DNA of 64,000 bases from Sphaeroforma sirkka (GCA_001586965.3 LUCW03000005.1:69501-133500), one strand, 5' to 3'. Positions 49,804 to 60,700 are shown, counted from the stretch's first letter. Notes: generated by a model not told the origin, from the letters alone. Translations and numbers: made by a program.

Positions 49804-51993
49804 TCAAAGATTATGCTCGAGAAGCTCAACTCGTGCCACAAGATCGGCAATTGCCGCCTGGGCCACACCCAGATCCCCGCGTAGTAGCTGATTTTCCGCC
49901 ACTAGCAGCGCCGTAATATTGTTCCACTTTATATCCAGTGCCGCACCATCAATGTCGTCGTAAACGAGCTCCGGCAGCACTTCCTGCACGTCCTCGGCCA
50001 TGAACCCAAAGTGTGTCTCCTCCTTGTCCACAAAGGTTTCAGGCACGGCCTCTGTTGCCGCCACGTAGTCCGCGTACCGCTCTTGGATGACGGGATCATT
50101 CTCATCGACAATGTCGTCACTGTGGTTCGGTTCGGTAGCTAGCCACTCGGCAAACGGTTTCGCCACCGCCGGCGTGCCGTGCTCAATGTACTTGCACTTG
50201 TTGACGTAGCCAAATTCCTTGACGTGCAGTCTACCGAGAATACCGCCCACGTCGCGTGTCATATCCACAATGTTTTCCTTGGTCTGCAAAGAGGATGTCG
50301 TGTACGTAATCTCACCCGTCGCGGGATTGTACGTCAGCGCGTTTGGACTTGCCGCATTGCGGATCGGCTTGACTATGAACGAGTCTTCGATCGCGTTCGC
50401 CAGTTTTGAGCCAGTAGCATTCAGTGTAATCGTGTTGTTTGACGACTCGTCCCAGCACGCGTATGCTCCAATTGCCACCGAATTATCACCTTGCGACGCA
50501 TGTCCCGCCTCCTGTCCAATGGCCACACACTTGGAACCTTGATTTAATTCACCCGCTGCAAACCCGATACATACTGATTCGGACCCCTGTGTTGTTTTGC
50601 CCGCCCGGCGGCCGATTGCAATGCTGTACTTGCTCTGCGTTTCTCTACCAGCTTCATTACCTATAGCCACGGCGTTGATGCCTTGTTCCGTGTTTCCCGT
50701 ATACTTGCCTATGGCCACACTATTCTCGCCCTGTGAAGTTTTACCGGCATTTACGCCTACAGCGACTGTACTCCCAGCCTGGTCTGTTTTGCCCGCCTCG
50801 TACCCCATACTAACGGAAAAGGCACCCTGGTTTGTGTTCCCTGCGTACGAACCAACGCACACGGCACTTTCACCTTGATCGCTTTGACCGGCATATGCAC
50901 CCACAGACACGCCTTGGAACGACTGCGTGGCTTCCCCGGCATATGTACCAACGGCCACGCATCGCCCCGCCTGGTTCAACAGCCCAGAGTTGCCACCAAC
51001 GGCAACCGATGCGCTACCCTGGTTGTCTTCACCAGACCTCCGTCCTATTGCGACGCTGTGTATACCCTGTGTCCCCATAGCTGCGTTGAATCCCAGTGCA
51101 ACGGATTGATAGCCCTGGCTTGTAGTACCTGCGTTGTTTCCAATGGCTACGCCAGCGTTACCCTGGTCGAACTTACCCGTTTCCGCCCCAATCGCCACGG
51201 CTGAACCTCCCTGCGACGCTTGCCCCGCATAGTCCCCAATTGCCACTGATGAACTACCCTGGGTCGTCAAGCCCGCGTTTACACCTACACACACCGAACG
51301 CTCGCCTTGCGCGTCCTGCCCGGCTGAAGTTCCAATAGCCACAGCGTACGCCCCCTGGTTAGTTTTGCCAGATTGTCGGCCGACAGCCACACAGCTCCCA
51401 CCTTGGCCCAACGAGCCTGCGTCTTTCCCTACGGCGACGGAACTTGCTCCTTGCGTGTCAGTTCCGGCCGAATAGCCGATTGCCACGCTTTCCCCAGATT
51501 GATTCTTGGTGCCGGCGTTCCGCCCAATGGCCACGGCTTCCGAGCCCTGATTCTGGCTCGCAGCCAGTGACCCAATGGCCACACTGCTGATCCCCTGCGT
51601 CACCGCCCCGGCTTCTCGCCCCACAGCCACGCACCCTGAGCCTTGATTATCAGTGCCAGCTTGCTCTCCTACCGCCACTGCAAACCCACCCTGCGTCGAA
51701 ACGCCGGCACTTGGCCCGACCGCCACAGAGTAGTTGCCCTGGTTCGTTCGCCCGGCCCAGGTGCCCACTGCGACAGCCTGGTCCTTCTGCCCCTCGTTGC
51801 CAGCCAAGTTTCCAACGGCCAAGGCGCTGGTCATCTGGCCAGTCACACCAGCACTTTTACCTATTGCGATACAACCGTTTCCCTGGTTGGTTTTCCCGGC
51901 GGTGTTCCCAACGGCAACACTGTCAAAGCCCTGGTTTGAATCGCCAGCCAGGCGGCCGAGACGAACATTTGTAGTTCCAACTTTCCACGACAT
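49804..51993 (-). CDS. Long beta-roll fibre protein with S74 chaperone domain
   Basis: At 729 residues this is the longest intact fibre in the window: cap MSWKVGTTNVRLGRLAGD, about thirty-six 14-residue beta-roll repeats (VAIGxxAGxxxQGxxSVAVG) to ~residue 510, a neck (NNTITLNATGSKLA, then VVKPIRNAASPNALTYNP), and an S74-type domain (SLQTKENIVDMTRDV, HFGFMAEDVQEVLPELVYDD) ending in a coiled coil (LLRGDLGVAQAAIADLVARV). All elements for trimer assembly and self-release of the chaperone appear present. Expected to be a virion surface fibre. A/T-rich dispersed repeats flank it on both sides. Confidence 0.82.
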   Translation of the reverse strand: MSWKVGTTNVRLGRLAGDSNQGFDSVAVGNTAGKTNQGNGCIAIGKSAGVTGQMTSALAVGNLAGNEGQKDQAVAVGTWAGRTNQGNYSVAVGPSAGVSTQGGFAVAVGEQAGTDNQGSGCVAVGREAGAVTQGISSVAIGSLAASQNQGSEAVAIGRNAGTKNQSGESVAIGYSAGTDTQGASSVAVGKDAGSLGQGGSCVAVGRQSGKTNQGAYAVAIGTSAGQDAQGERSVCVGVNAGLTTQGSSSVAIGDYAGQASQGGSAVAIGAETGKFDQGNAGVAIGNNAGTTSQGYQSVALGFNAAMGTQGIHSVAIGRRSGEDNQGSASVAVGGNSGLLNQAGRCVAVGTYAGEATQSFQGVSVGAYAGQSDQGESAVCVGSYAGNTNQGAFSVSMGYEAGKTDQAGSTVAVGVNAGKTSQGENSVAIGKYTGNTEQGINAVAIGNEAGRETQSKYSIAIGRRAGKTTQGSESVCIGFAAGELNQGSKCVAIGQEAGHASQGDNSVAIGAYACWDESSNNTITLNATGSKLANAIEDSFIVKPIRNAASPNALTYNPATGEITYTTSSLQTKENIVDMTRDVGGILGRLHVKEFGYVNKCKYIEHGTPAVAKPFAEWLATEPNHSDDIVDENDPVIQERYADYVAATEAVPETFVDKEETHFGFMAEDVQEVLPELVYDDIDGAALDIKWNNITALLVAENQLLRGDLGVAQAAIADLVARVELLEHNL

Positions 51994-52029
51994 TTTTTGA
52001 TTGGATGGGGTATTTTATAAATACGACAA

Positions 52030-52556
52030 AAGTGGCTCAGCCTCACAAATAAACGTCCGAACAAGTGTCCATTTTTTTTTAAAATCACGCTTCAAAAAAT
52101 CATGTTTCAAAATCGCGCTTCAAAAAACTTGGCTTAAAAACTGATTTCAAATTTCAAATTTCAAATTTCAAATTTCAAATTTCATGTTTCAAAAATTGTG
52201 TTTCAAAATCACGCTTCAAAAAACCTGGCCCAAAAAAACTAGATTTCAAATTTCAAGTTTCAAAATCATGTTTCAAAAAATCACGCTTCAAAATCATGTT
52301 TCAAAAATCGCGCTTCAAAAACTTGGCCCAAAAACTGGATTTCAAATTTCAAATCTCAAATTTCAAATTTCAAATTTCAAATTTCAAATTTCAAATTTAA
52401 AATTGTGTTTCAAAATCATGTTTCAAAATCACGCTTCAAAAAACTTGGCTCAAAAACTAGATTTCAAAAAATCAAATTTCAAAAAATCAAATTTCAAAAA
52501 TTGTGTTTCAAATTTCAAAAAAATCACGCTTCAAAAACTTGGCTCAAAAAAAAAAA
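52030..52556. repeat. A/T-rich dispersed repeat block
   Basis: A dense run of TCAAATTTCAAATTTCAAAT, AATCATGTTTCAAAA, ATCACGCTTCAAAA and ACTTGGCCCAAAAAC units that reaches within eight bases of the next ATG. A promoter must lie in or beyond this block. Confidence 0.88.
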
Positions 52557-52563
52557 AAACAGC

Positions 52564-53304
52564 ATGGTCGCGGTCCGCTATACCCAACGGGGCCGAGAAC
52601 TACTCGGGTGTCTCGGTGCGACTGAGTCGCCGGCTCTTTATAACCAATTGCTGGGTGAACTGAGGACACATGATCGTGTGGTCGCCATATTTGGTAGGCC
52701 GTGGCAGATTCCACAATGCTGGGATGAAATCAACGGCTTACTAAGGAAATGCCCGCTGCCGAACTTTGACCCAGCACGCAACTATTTCTTCTTCTTCTTG
52801 CATCGCAGGTGTTCCTCCTTTCTGCCGTGTGTGTACAAGCTCGACAAACTAATCCACAACACCTACTGCGCCGAGGGCCACACTCTCCGGGATCGATACA
52901 TGTATCGGGGGATACACCACGCTGTTCTGGATAAACAAGATATCCTGCAGCTCGAGAATGTTGAGCGACCCGACGGCCCACTCGCCGGTTTTCACCTAGA
53001 CGAGCCGGGGTTTCTATCGTGCTCGCCCGACATCCAGCACGCGGCACGTTTTATCAGAGGATCATTCTGCTGCATTCTGCGTTTCCGGATCCCCCCGGGC
53101 GTGGAATACTATCACGACAATATGCGGAAGAATGTCCGAGAAGACGAGTGTATTGTGGAACGAAACGTACTCTTTCTGGACTTTAAATTTCACAAGTGGT
53201 ACGAAAAACCAGACGGCTCACGTGTCGCCATTGTTGATTGTCAGATTGTCCCACATTCACGAGACCCGTCCAACTATTTTTCGTCGGCGGCACTGATGCC
53301 CTAG
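52564..53304 (+). CDS. ART-fold (ADP-ribosyltransferase-like) protein 3
   Basis: The 246-residue protein is clearly related to the 9464 and 11338 proteins: GLLRKCPLPNFDP, the R strand RYMYRGIHHAVLDKQD (Arg ~115), the S-T-S-like EPGFLSCSPD, and the E strand DECIVERNVLFL with tail SRVAIVDCQIVPHS. It keeps all three parts of the R-S-E signature of NAD-dependent ADP-ribosyltransferases and is one of the best candidates for activity. Start at 52564 lies just after the A/T repeat. No export signal. Target unknown. Confidence 0.62.
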   Translation: MVAVRYTQRGRELLGCLGATESPALYNQLLGELRTHDRVVAIFGRPWQIPQCWDEINGLLRKCPLPNFDPARNYFFFFLHRRCSSFLPCVYKLDKLIHNTYCAEGHTLRDRYMYRGIHHAVLDKQDILQLENVERPDGPLAGFHLDEPGFLSCSPDIQHAARFIRGSFCCILRFRIPPGVEYYHDNMRKNVREDECIVERNVLFLDFKFHKWYEKPDGSRVAIVDCQIVPHSRDPSNYFSSAALMP

Positions 53305-53409
53305 CGGCTTATAGTGCGATTTGGCGCGATTGACGATATCCCCGTGAAATAAAAACCTGTTTCAAAAGTTTCAAAAACTTGGCCCAAAAACGGTGGGCGG
53401 TGTGAAACT
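53305..53409. other. Gap with duplicated helicase 3' end
   Basis: 53319-53362 repeats the last codons and 3' flank of the helicase gene (core GACGATATCCCCGTGAAAT) followed by the same A/T repeat. 53285-53310 matches 54285-54312 (core CCTAGCGGCTTATA). These are clipped-end footprints of recombination. Confidence 0.7.
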
Positions 53410-54186
53410 TTACATATACACGGACAATGGTCGTTCTAATAAATCCAGCGTGCATTTCAATACCGTTAAACCTGTTGTTGTATCCACCGTCGGCTGAAAG
53501 TTGCTGAAATATGTGTTGCGCTGGATCACAATCTCACCCTCACACATTGTGTTAAAGTCGCGGCCATCAAAGTAGCTTATTTCGTCAGGGATTTTAAACG
53601 CGAGGACACAGCACATTTCATCTCTGGACGCAAATCGAGTCGCGACTTCACGATTTGTCGTACATGAAGTAAACGCATGATTAAGAAGCGCCGGCTGGAA
53701 CTCTTGGATATGTCCCAGTGGTCTTACCAGCTTTGGGTGAATCCCCCGATAAACCCAGTCGATTTCATCAGCCCCTGTCTGATTCCCATGTTCGCGAATG
53801 AGGCGATCCATATTGGTGAGACAAACCAACGTTGTGGCATTGGCCGGTGAACCGAAATACTCAATGGGTATGTGGTCCGGAAGTATTTTTAAATCACGCG
53901 CGAGACAGTTGAAAGTCTCACAGCTGTTCATATACACTTCAAAAATGTGACGAGCGTGTTTGCTACCGCACTTTTTTTCTCCGGCGACATTCATCGTCAC
54001 GGCGTACACCAAATTTGCAGAAAGATCACCGGATCGGTTAACCGGTACACCTACAAACTGTTCAAACTCATCTACAGCCTGCTCTAGTTCTTCATCCGAC
54101 AAAGTCGTATAATAAGGATATGTGTGTGGCGTCACTTCAGAAACATTCAGCGCTTTCAGTAGATCGAGCCCCTTTTTTTTAAACAT
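53410..54186 (-). CDS. ART-fold (ADP-ribosyltransferase-like) protein 4
   Basis: This 258-residue protein is more distant from the other three but closer to classical mono-ADP-ribosyltransferases: R strand DWVYRGIHPKLV, S-T-S segment HAFTSCTTNREVATRFASRD, and E strand MCEGEIVIQRNTYF. These are the standard NAD-binding and catalytic segments. The N-terminal ~110 residues are helical (SDEELEQAVDEFEQFVGVPV). It lacks the RKCPLPN motif. Probably acts in the host cell; the target is unknown. Its codons are more A/T-rich than its neighbours', so it may have a separate origin. Confidence 0.65.
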   Translation of the reverse strand: MFKKKGLDLLKALNVSEVTPHTYPYYTTLSDEELEQAVDEFEQFVGVPVNRSGDLSANLVYAVTMNVAGEKKCGSKHARHIFEVYMNSCETFNCLARDLKILPDHIPIEYFGSPANATTLVCLTNMDRLIREHGNQTGADEIDWVYRGIHPKLVRPLGHIQEFQPALLNHAFTSCTTNREVATRFASRDEMCCVLAFKIPDEISYFDGRDFNTMCEGEIVIQRNTYFSNFQPTVDTTTGLTVLKCTLDLLERPLSVYM

Positions 54187-54402
54187 TTGTATTCGGGGAC
54201 AAATTTGTTTAAACCGACGCGTTGGCGGGTGGTGGCAGACTTAAAAGACCTTGAAAATGCTTTCGGATCCACCCCACATTCATCGGCGACACTGATGTCC
54301 TAGCGGCTTATAATAAAACTAGGTCAAAAATCACGTTTCAAAGTTTATTTAATAGTGTACAAGAACATATACAACAGCGCGTACACCGCACAAGCAAGGG
54401 CC
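54187..54402. other. Gap with a gene-end relic
   Basis: It holds the 54285-54312 match to the end of ART protein 3 and a short TCACGTTTCAAAG piece of the dispersed repeat. No gene or clear promoter motif seen. Confidence 0.5.
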
Positions 54403-56136
54403 CTAGCGCCCCATGTCCACCCGGCTCATCACAATCCCCGCCAGCGGGAGCACCATCTTCCCGGGCTCCACCGTCACCGGCACGCGCCGGCCCGTCAGGC
54501 TCTCGATCGCAGACATTGTCGTCTGCGCCACCATCTTCGTCAGCCTGTCGATCGCCACCCGCGACTCGGCCGCCGTCGCCCTCTTCTCGCACAGCTCCAG
54601 CAGCAGCTGCACGCCCACGTCCGTGTACTGCAGCACAGCCGTGTACAGGCACGCCGCCACCGCCATCTTGTCGCTCGCGGTCCGCAGCATCCCGACGTAC
54701 GCGGCCTCCCCGAGGTGGTGGCACAGGAAGCGCACCGTGTTCTGGGGCGAAACCCGGCTCTCGTAGTCGCGCAGCTTCGGCAGGTCCATGTCCCGTACCT
54801 GGACCAGGTATAGCACAAACTTTTCAATCACGCGGTTGCCCGGCTCTCTGATCACCTTCTCGCTCGCATCGCCAAACCCCATGCACGCCTCGCCGTCCGG
54901 CGGCCGCGCAGCCCCCCCGTCCCCTCTGCCCTGTTCCACGTCCCCGTCCACGTCCCCGTCCCCGTCCCCGCCAAGCACAATCCGCGCACCACCCCCGCGA
55001 AGGTACTCGGCGTAGTGCGGGTTGTGCACAAACCCGCTCGTAATCCGCTTCCCGGTAATGTACGAGAACAGCGTCCGGCAGTCCGGCATCGTGCACCACA
55101 TCTGGTCGCACCCCGCAACCTTGTGGATGAGCGCGCCGCAGTTCCCGTTCGGGCACACTGTCGTTGTCGACCGGATATGCGTCACCGTCGCCAGCTCGTC
55201 CTTGTCGCACACGTGGCTATCCCGCAGCTCCATGGCCAGGGCATTCAGGTGGATGGTCCGCATCGCCTCGCTGTACGAGCTGGCGCCCTCAATATCCAGG
55301 TCCTTCATGCAGCGTGGACAGTACCCTTTGCGACAGTCCACACACAGCCCCGACTCCCCCAGCTTGCCCGTGCACCTTGGCGTCCCACACCCCACCAGCG
55401 CCTTCTTCGTCGGCTGCCCCTCCGGCTCGGCCTCCACCAAGTTCTCCCGCAGCAGTGCATTAATGTACTTTAACATGGCCTTGACCGGCACCAGCGCAAG
55501 GTGGAACTTGCCCGTCTTCCACGCCGCCGGCAAAGTCTTCGGCCCCATGGCCGCCACGCACATGTCGGTGGCATCCATCTCAGACCGCCGCTTCACCCCA
55601 AGCCCCCGGGCAAGCTGTCGCGCACTCATCTCGCCCATGTCGTGCACAGCCCCGCGTATGATGGTCGCTGTGTTTACAAGCGCCTCCGTGTTCCGGTTGA
55701 CCTCGTCGAGCTGCAGCAAGAACCGGTCGCCCCACTCGCGGTACTTGGCCCGCACCGGCTCCGGCAACGCCCGGATCATGGCGGTGGTGTAGCGCTCGTT
55801 GCACGACATGCACGTCGGGGCCGGCTTGCCCGAGGTGGCCGCGTTGCGTTCCATGCAGAGACTACACTCGTGCAGCAGGCAGAACGGGCACCGCACAAAC
55901 GGCGTGTTGTGCATGTCCGTGCTGTCCATGCAGCAGATCGTGCACTCGACCACGGCCATGTTTAGCTGGGCGAGTCGGACGGCGGCGTAGAGGAGGAGCG
56001 CCACACAGGTGTAGAAGAGACTGTAGTATCGCAGCGTATATAGTACTATCGGCGCCAGGTGCATGCACACAGTGGCTGTAATCAAAATCAATCCAAGTAC
56101 GATTGTGATTATGAATACCGTCGTCATTCTGATCAT
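54403..56136 (-). CDS. Membrane-anchored RING-between-RING (RBR)-type ubiquitin ligase-like protein
   Basis: In this 577-residue protein, residues ~1-55 have two hydrophobic segments (VFIITIVLGLILITATVCMH and YSLFYTCVALLLYAAV). RING1-like: CTICCMDS ... CPFCLLHECSLC ... CMSC (~65-115). A middle Cys cluster (GCGTPRCTGKLGESGLCVDC, YCPRC) follows. The RING2-like part has CPNGNCGALIHKVAGCDQMW, C, and then HNPHYAEYLR. In RBR ligases a RING2 Cys takes ubiquitin before transfer. A Gly/Asp linker and a ~190-residue helical C-terminus finish the protein. Membrane placement suggests action on an endomembrane or virion membrane. Confidence 0.68.
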   Translation of the reverse strand: MIRMTTVFIITIVLGLILITATVCMHLAPIVLYTLRYYSLFYTCVALLLYAAVRLAQLNMAVVECTICCMDSTDMHNTPFVRCPFCLLHECSLCMERNAATSGKPAPTCMSCNERYTTAMIRALPEPVRAKYREWGDRFLLQLDEVNRNTEALVNTATIIRGAVHDMGEMSARQLARGLGVKRRSEMDATDMCVAAMGPKTLPAAWKTGKFHLALVPVKAMLKYINALLRENLVEAEPEGQPTKKALVGCGTPRCTGKLGESGLCVDCRKGYCPRCMKDLDIEGASSYSEAMRTIHLNALAMELRDSHVCDKDELATVTHIRSTTTVCPNGNCGALIHKVAGCDQMWCTMPDCRTLFSYITGKRITSGFVHNPHYAEYLRGGGARIVLGGDGDGDVDGDVEQGRGDGGAARPPDGEACMGFGDASEKVIREPGNRVIEKFVLYLVQVRDMDLPKLRDYESRVSPQNTVRFLCHHLGEAAYVGMLRTASDKMAVAACLYTAVLQYTDVGVQLLLELCEKRATAAESRVAIDRLTKMVAQTTMSAIESLTGRRVPVTVEPGKMVLPLAGIVMSRVDMGR

Positions 56137-56221
56137 ACTATATATACAATCACTCGGGACCAGAGTACGACGACCATCGCTCAGGACTAGCTGATCGGAG
56201 TTTTTTTTTTTGTTTTCGTTT

Positions 56222-57454
56222 TTACGTCCAGGTGTTCCGATTCGCCCCCCCCCGCGTCAGGGTGCACGTGTCGACCAGCGTGCCCTTGGTGTTGTAGTAC
56301 TCGAACTTGACGCTCGAGGCGCCTGTAGTGCACTTGAGGGCCCCCTGGCTGTTCGGGAGCACGTCGTGGTGCGCGTGGACGACAATCCCCGACCCCGTGG
56401 CGGCACCCGAGCTCTCGCAGCTGTCCTCGGCCCGGTCGCCATCGTTCTTCCCGGACCCACTCATGAAGGCCATCATACCACCCCACCCAGCGAGCTTGCC
56501 GTACGACTTGCCGCCAATCTTGTACTCTACATTCTCGTCTGGATACTCGTACCGCCCCATACCGTGGTCATGGCCCGTAAAGATACAGTCTATGCCCTTC
56601 TCGGCGAGCGGGAACACAAACAGGTCTGCCTCGCAGCTGCCCGCGCAGCAGTACCTGAAGGTGCTGAACGGCGACCAGTGGTTGACGAGGAACCTGAACT
56701 TGACCGACGCATTGGCCATGGACGACGCGAGGGCTATGCTGAGCCAGGTGTACTGGCTCGACCCTTTGCCGAACCCATCGCCACCGAGGGCCGAGCTCGA
56801 GGCCAGCACAAACCACTGGATGTTGCCCATGATAAACGTGTAGTACGGGGCGCCCTCGTAGGACGGGACCGCCAAGTTGCCGGGCAGCGCCGTGCCCGGC
56901 TTGAGGCTAAAGTACTCGATGAACGCAGTCCCGTCGTCACCACTCGCCATGTCAAAGTCGTGGTTGCCTATGGCCGGGAAGATGCGCTGGGCCGCCAGCA
57001 GACCCGCAAAGTGCTTGCCGATGCCCGCCTTGAAACCCGCGTCCCCTGAGCCGCCCTTGGTGTCGGGGTCGGTGTAGTCGAGGTCCCCCGCGGTGACAAG
57101 GTAGGCGATGCCCCAGGGTGCGGAGAGCTTGGCGAGGCTCTCGTACACGTCCTGGTCGATATCCGACACGACCATGAACGTGTGCGACATCCCCACTGGA
57201 CTTGAGTTGCCTCCAGTGCTGGCGACAACGGTGCCTCCAGCGTTGGAGACGACGGTGCCCCCGGTGCTGGCGACGACGGTGCCCCCGGTGCTGGCGACGA
57301 CGGTGCCCCCGGTGCTGGCGACGACGGTGCCTCCAGTGCTGGTCTCAGAGCTGGCAACATTACTATCAGATTTGTTGTAGAGTATAACTCCCACGACTAT
57401 GCCGACGACTAGGAGGATGACAAGGGCCCCAACGGCAATCCAGACTGCCGACAT
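56222..57454 (-). CDS. Membrane-anchored purple acid phosphatase-like metallophosphoesterase
   Basis: In this 410-residue protein, residues ~4-26 are a signal anchor (IAVGALVILLVVGIVVGVIL) almost the same as that of the pectate lyase. Residues ~35-90 are a stalk of 8-residue GGTVVAST repeats (24-bp DNA units at 57215-57340). The enzyme has the calcineurin-like metal motifs in order: VVSDID, TAGDLDY, AIGNHDFD, VNHWSPF and FTGHDHGMGRYE, closest in layout to small (ACP5-type) purple acid phosphatases. It would cleave phosphate esters outside the membrane. Start at 57454 is set by the anchor. Confidence 0.82.
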   Translation of the reverse strand: MSAVWIAVGALVILLVVGIVVGVILYNKSDSNVASSETSTGGTVVASTGGTVVASTGGTVVASTGGTVVSNAGGTVVASTGGNSSPVGMSHTFMVVSDIDQDVYESLAKLSAPWGIAYLVTAGDLDYTDPDTKGGSGDAGFKAGIGKHFAGLLAAQRIFPAIGNHDFDMASGDDGTAFIEYFSLKPGTALPGNLAVPSYEGAPYYTFIMGNIQWFVLASSSALGGDGFGKGSSQYTWLSIALASSMANASVKFRFLVNHWSPFSTFRYCCAGSCEADLFVFPLAEKGIDCIFTGHDHGMGRYEYPDENVEYKIGGKSYGKLAGWGGMMAFMSGSGKNDGDRAEDSCESSGAATGSGIVVHAHHDVLPNSQGALKCTTGASSVKFEYYNTKGTLVDTCTLTRGGANRNTWT

Positions 57455-57487
57455 TTTATAGTGTGTCCAGTATGCTCTAAGTCTCAT

Positions 57488-57737
57488 TCTCAGACTCCGG
57501 GACTTGTAAAAAAAATATCTTGAATATGGGGTATATTTTTTTTATTGATAAACTCTGAGACTACAACAAAACATAGCGGCCACACAAGGGTCAAAGGTAC
57601 AAGCTCGGCGGCTTGTCCAGATCACCAAGCTGGTCGACCAAGGTCAAGAGGTACAGAGCGCGGTGGCCTGTCCCCGTCGCTAGGCGCACAACACAACACA
57701 ACACAACACAACACAACACAACACAACAAACAATAGA
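57488..57737. repeat. Gap with (AACAC)n microsatellite
   Basis: About nine AACAC units at 57684-57730, next to the end of the large minus-strand gene. The rest (57488-57683) holds A/T tracts and nothing recognisable. Confidence 0.8.
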
Positions 57738-60700
57738 CTAGGCTATTTTGTGGTAGTCCGCCAGGCTAGGCAGAGGGGGAAGCGAGTCTGGCAAGCCGCA
57801 TGGCAGCGTGGGACTCGCCTGCAGAGGGGGCAGGTCCAGGAGGGTGGCGTCCTGGATCGGCGGCGGCAGCGAGCTCGCCGACGGGTCTGGCGGACTTGTC
57901 GATTGGGGCAGGTCCAGGAGGGTGGCGCCCTGGATCGGCGGCGGCAGCGAGCTCAACGGTGGCAGAGGGGGCAGGTCTGGTAGGAGGGTGGCGCCCTGTG
58001 CCAGGTGCATGGAGAGAAGCGCATCAGTTTCTTCTGGTGATGGCAAGATGGACCAGTCCACGGTGTCGGCCTCGCCCCTGGCCTTTTTGAGACCCGCGTC
58101 CTCTTGTTGGTCATGTGCGCGCTTCCTACTAGGGGTTGACTCTGATGTGTCCTTGGACCCCGCATCGGCGGCCTCGGGCGCAACCGGGTCAGTGGCCACA
58201 GCAGCCTCCTTGGACCTTCTCGACGTGTCCTTAGAAGCTCCCGTCTTCTCGGCAGCATCCGGGTCAGTGGCCACGGCAGCAACCGGGTCAGTGGCCACAG
58301 CAGCCTCCTTGGACCTTCTCGACGTGTCCTTAGAAGCTCTCGTCTTCTCGGCAGCATCCGGGTCAGTGGCCACAGCAGCCTCCTTGGACCTTCTCGACGT
58401 GTCCTTAGAAGCTCTCGTCTTCTCGGCAGCATCCGGGTCAGTGGCCACAGCAGCCTCCTTGGGCCGTCTCGACGTGTCCTCGTCAGCGTCCTTGGGCCGT
58501 CTTGACGTGTCCTCGTCAGCGTCCTTGGCAGAGTCCTGGGAAGCTCTCGTCTTCTCCTTGGGCCGTCTCGACGTGTCCTCGTCAGCGTCCTTGGCAGCTC
58601 TCGTCTTCTCGGTGGCACCCGGGACAGTAGCACGGGACTTGGTCCTGTTCTTGTTCTTGGACGTCCCAGAAGGACCAGCTCGCGAGCCCCCAGAAGTTCT
58701 CCTCTTTGGTCTCAACGGGTCCTTGGGCGCTCTCGTCGTCTTGGGCCGCGTCGAGGAGTCGTCAGCCCGCGCGCGCTTCTTGGACTCGCCGTCATCCTCG
58801 TCGTCCAGGTGTCGCTTCTTGATATGTGTCCGATCAACGGGCACCGGCAAATACCCCCCATCGGGGTCCGAGTACTGCAGTGGCACGTCAGCCATGTCCT
58901 CCTCCAAATAACCATCGTCCTCCTCCTCATAGTACATCTCCTCGCCGTGGTAGCCACCCGTCTCCAGCCGCGGCCATCCGCCGGCGGGCTCCTCGAGATC
59001 GAACTCGTCATCGGACGGCGGCATCACACCGCAGCCAACCGGCGGCGGTGCAAACAGTGCAGCGCGCGCTCTCTTCTCTGCGGCCTTCTCGTCCAGCATC
59101 TGCTTGAAAAGAGCGCCGCCCCGCAGTCTCGGTCTCGGTGCAGTAGACGTCGCATACTGAGCGGCCAGCAGAGGATCAATCGTCATCGGCGGCAGTGTCC
59201 GCTGCCTCGTGGTCTGGGGGAGGGGCGGCGCAAACGCCCCCTCGGCCGCCGTCGGCTTGTACAATTGCCCGTACTCGGACTCCAGCAGCCGCTTGAGCTC
59301 GTTGCGCACCTGCCACAGCAGGCACGAGAGTGCCCTGTCCGCGTGTCGCCGGAACGGCTCGTCGCGGGCCTCGCGCTTCAGCGCCCGGATCTGCGCATAC
59401 TCCTTGATGGCCTCCGGCGAGCGCATCTCGGTCCGCAGCAGCACAGAGTTCGCCACGGCAGCAAACGGCACCTTGTAATCCCGGAGCGCGATCGGGGGCG
59501 GCGGCACCATCTCGCCGTCGACCAGGTCGTTGCACACCTCCACCTGCGGGTTGTTGCGCAGCAGCGCCGCTGGCCAGCCCAGCCCTGGGACCACCAAGTA
59601 CCCCGGCGCCTGGAGAGAAAAGTTCTGCAGCGGTCGCGTCGCCGCCTTGGGCCCCAGCACGCCCGTGGCCAGCAGCGACGCCGCCAGGTTCGTGTACTGG
59701 CCCTCCGTCAGTGGCTTGACCCCTATGCCCATGAACTGCAGCACCTCGTTGCGGCCCCGCTTGATAATGTGCATGCACAGCGTCTCGGACGGAAACTGGT
59801 ACTCCGTCACGCGGCACGGTGTGCCACGCCCTCGCCAGCAGCCGCGCGGCATCAGGTCCACTATCTCGCCCAGATAGTCCAGCAGCGCATTCTTCTCCGG
59901 CTCCGTCGGCTTCTCCCAGGTCGGGTATTCGAGCTGCTCCTCCTCGGGTCGCTTCGCGTTCGCGGCCTGGGCGGCCTGGCGCATCGCTTCCGCCTTGCCG
60001 TCCTTGCTTCTTGGGACACCCAGCGCCAGCAGCGTGTCCGCGGCCATCAGCAGCCGCACCTCTGAGGCCAGCTCCGTGCACATCGTCTCCAGCTCGCTCG
60101 GTAGCACCCGACGCGTGCGTGTGGGCACAGCCCCCTTGCCGCCCCGGATGTTCTCCATGAACCGGTCCCGGGAGGCGAAAATCGTCGTTGGCCTCGCCTC
60201 GGTCGCCACCCGGACCAGCGTGGACACCATGACCTCCCGCAGCCCGGTCCCGTAGAGCGGGACCCCCGCAACCGTGAGCATGCTATCGTAGGCCGAGTGT
60301 AGACAATCAATCATCTTCCGGGCCTTGGCCAGTCCCTGGTCGTCGCCAAGCACCATGTCGTTGAACACCCGGCTGTCCTGGTGCTTGGCGAACTCCACCA
60401 TGGTCTGCAGGTACTCCCAGCTCTCGGCCGCGGCGAAGCACCGGTACGTCTCCACAAGGCGGTCTTGTGTGCCCTTGACGCTGAAGTGGAAGGCCTCCAG
60501 CATGCTCAGCAGTGGCATCACCAGTGTCGGGTAGCTCCCCGAGCGGAAGTCGTGCAGCGCAGCGTTGAGGTCGGCCAGGGCAGCGGTGTCCGCCAGGTGC
60601 GTCGCGGCAAAGCTCTCGGTCAGCCGGCCACGCATCACGGACTCGACGGCCATGCCCGAGCTGCAGTACCGCAGAGCCAGGAACTCGCAGGCCACGTCGC

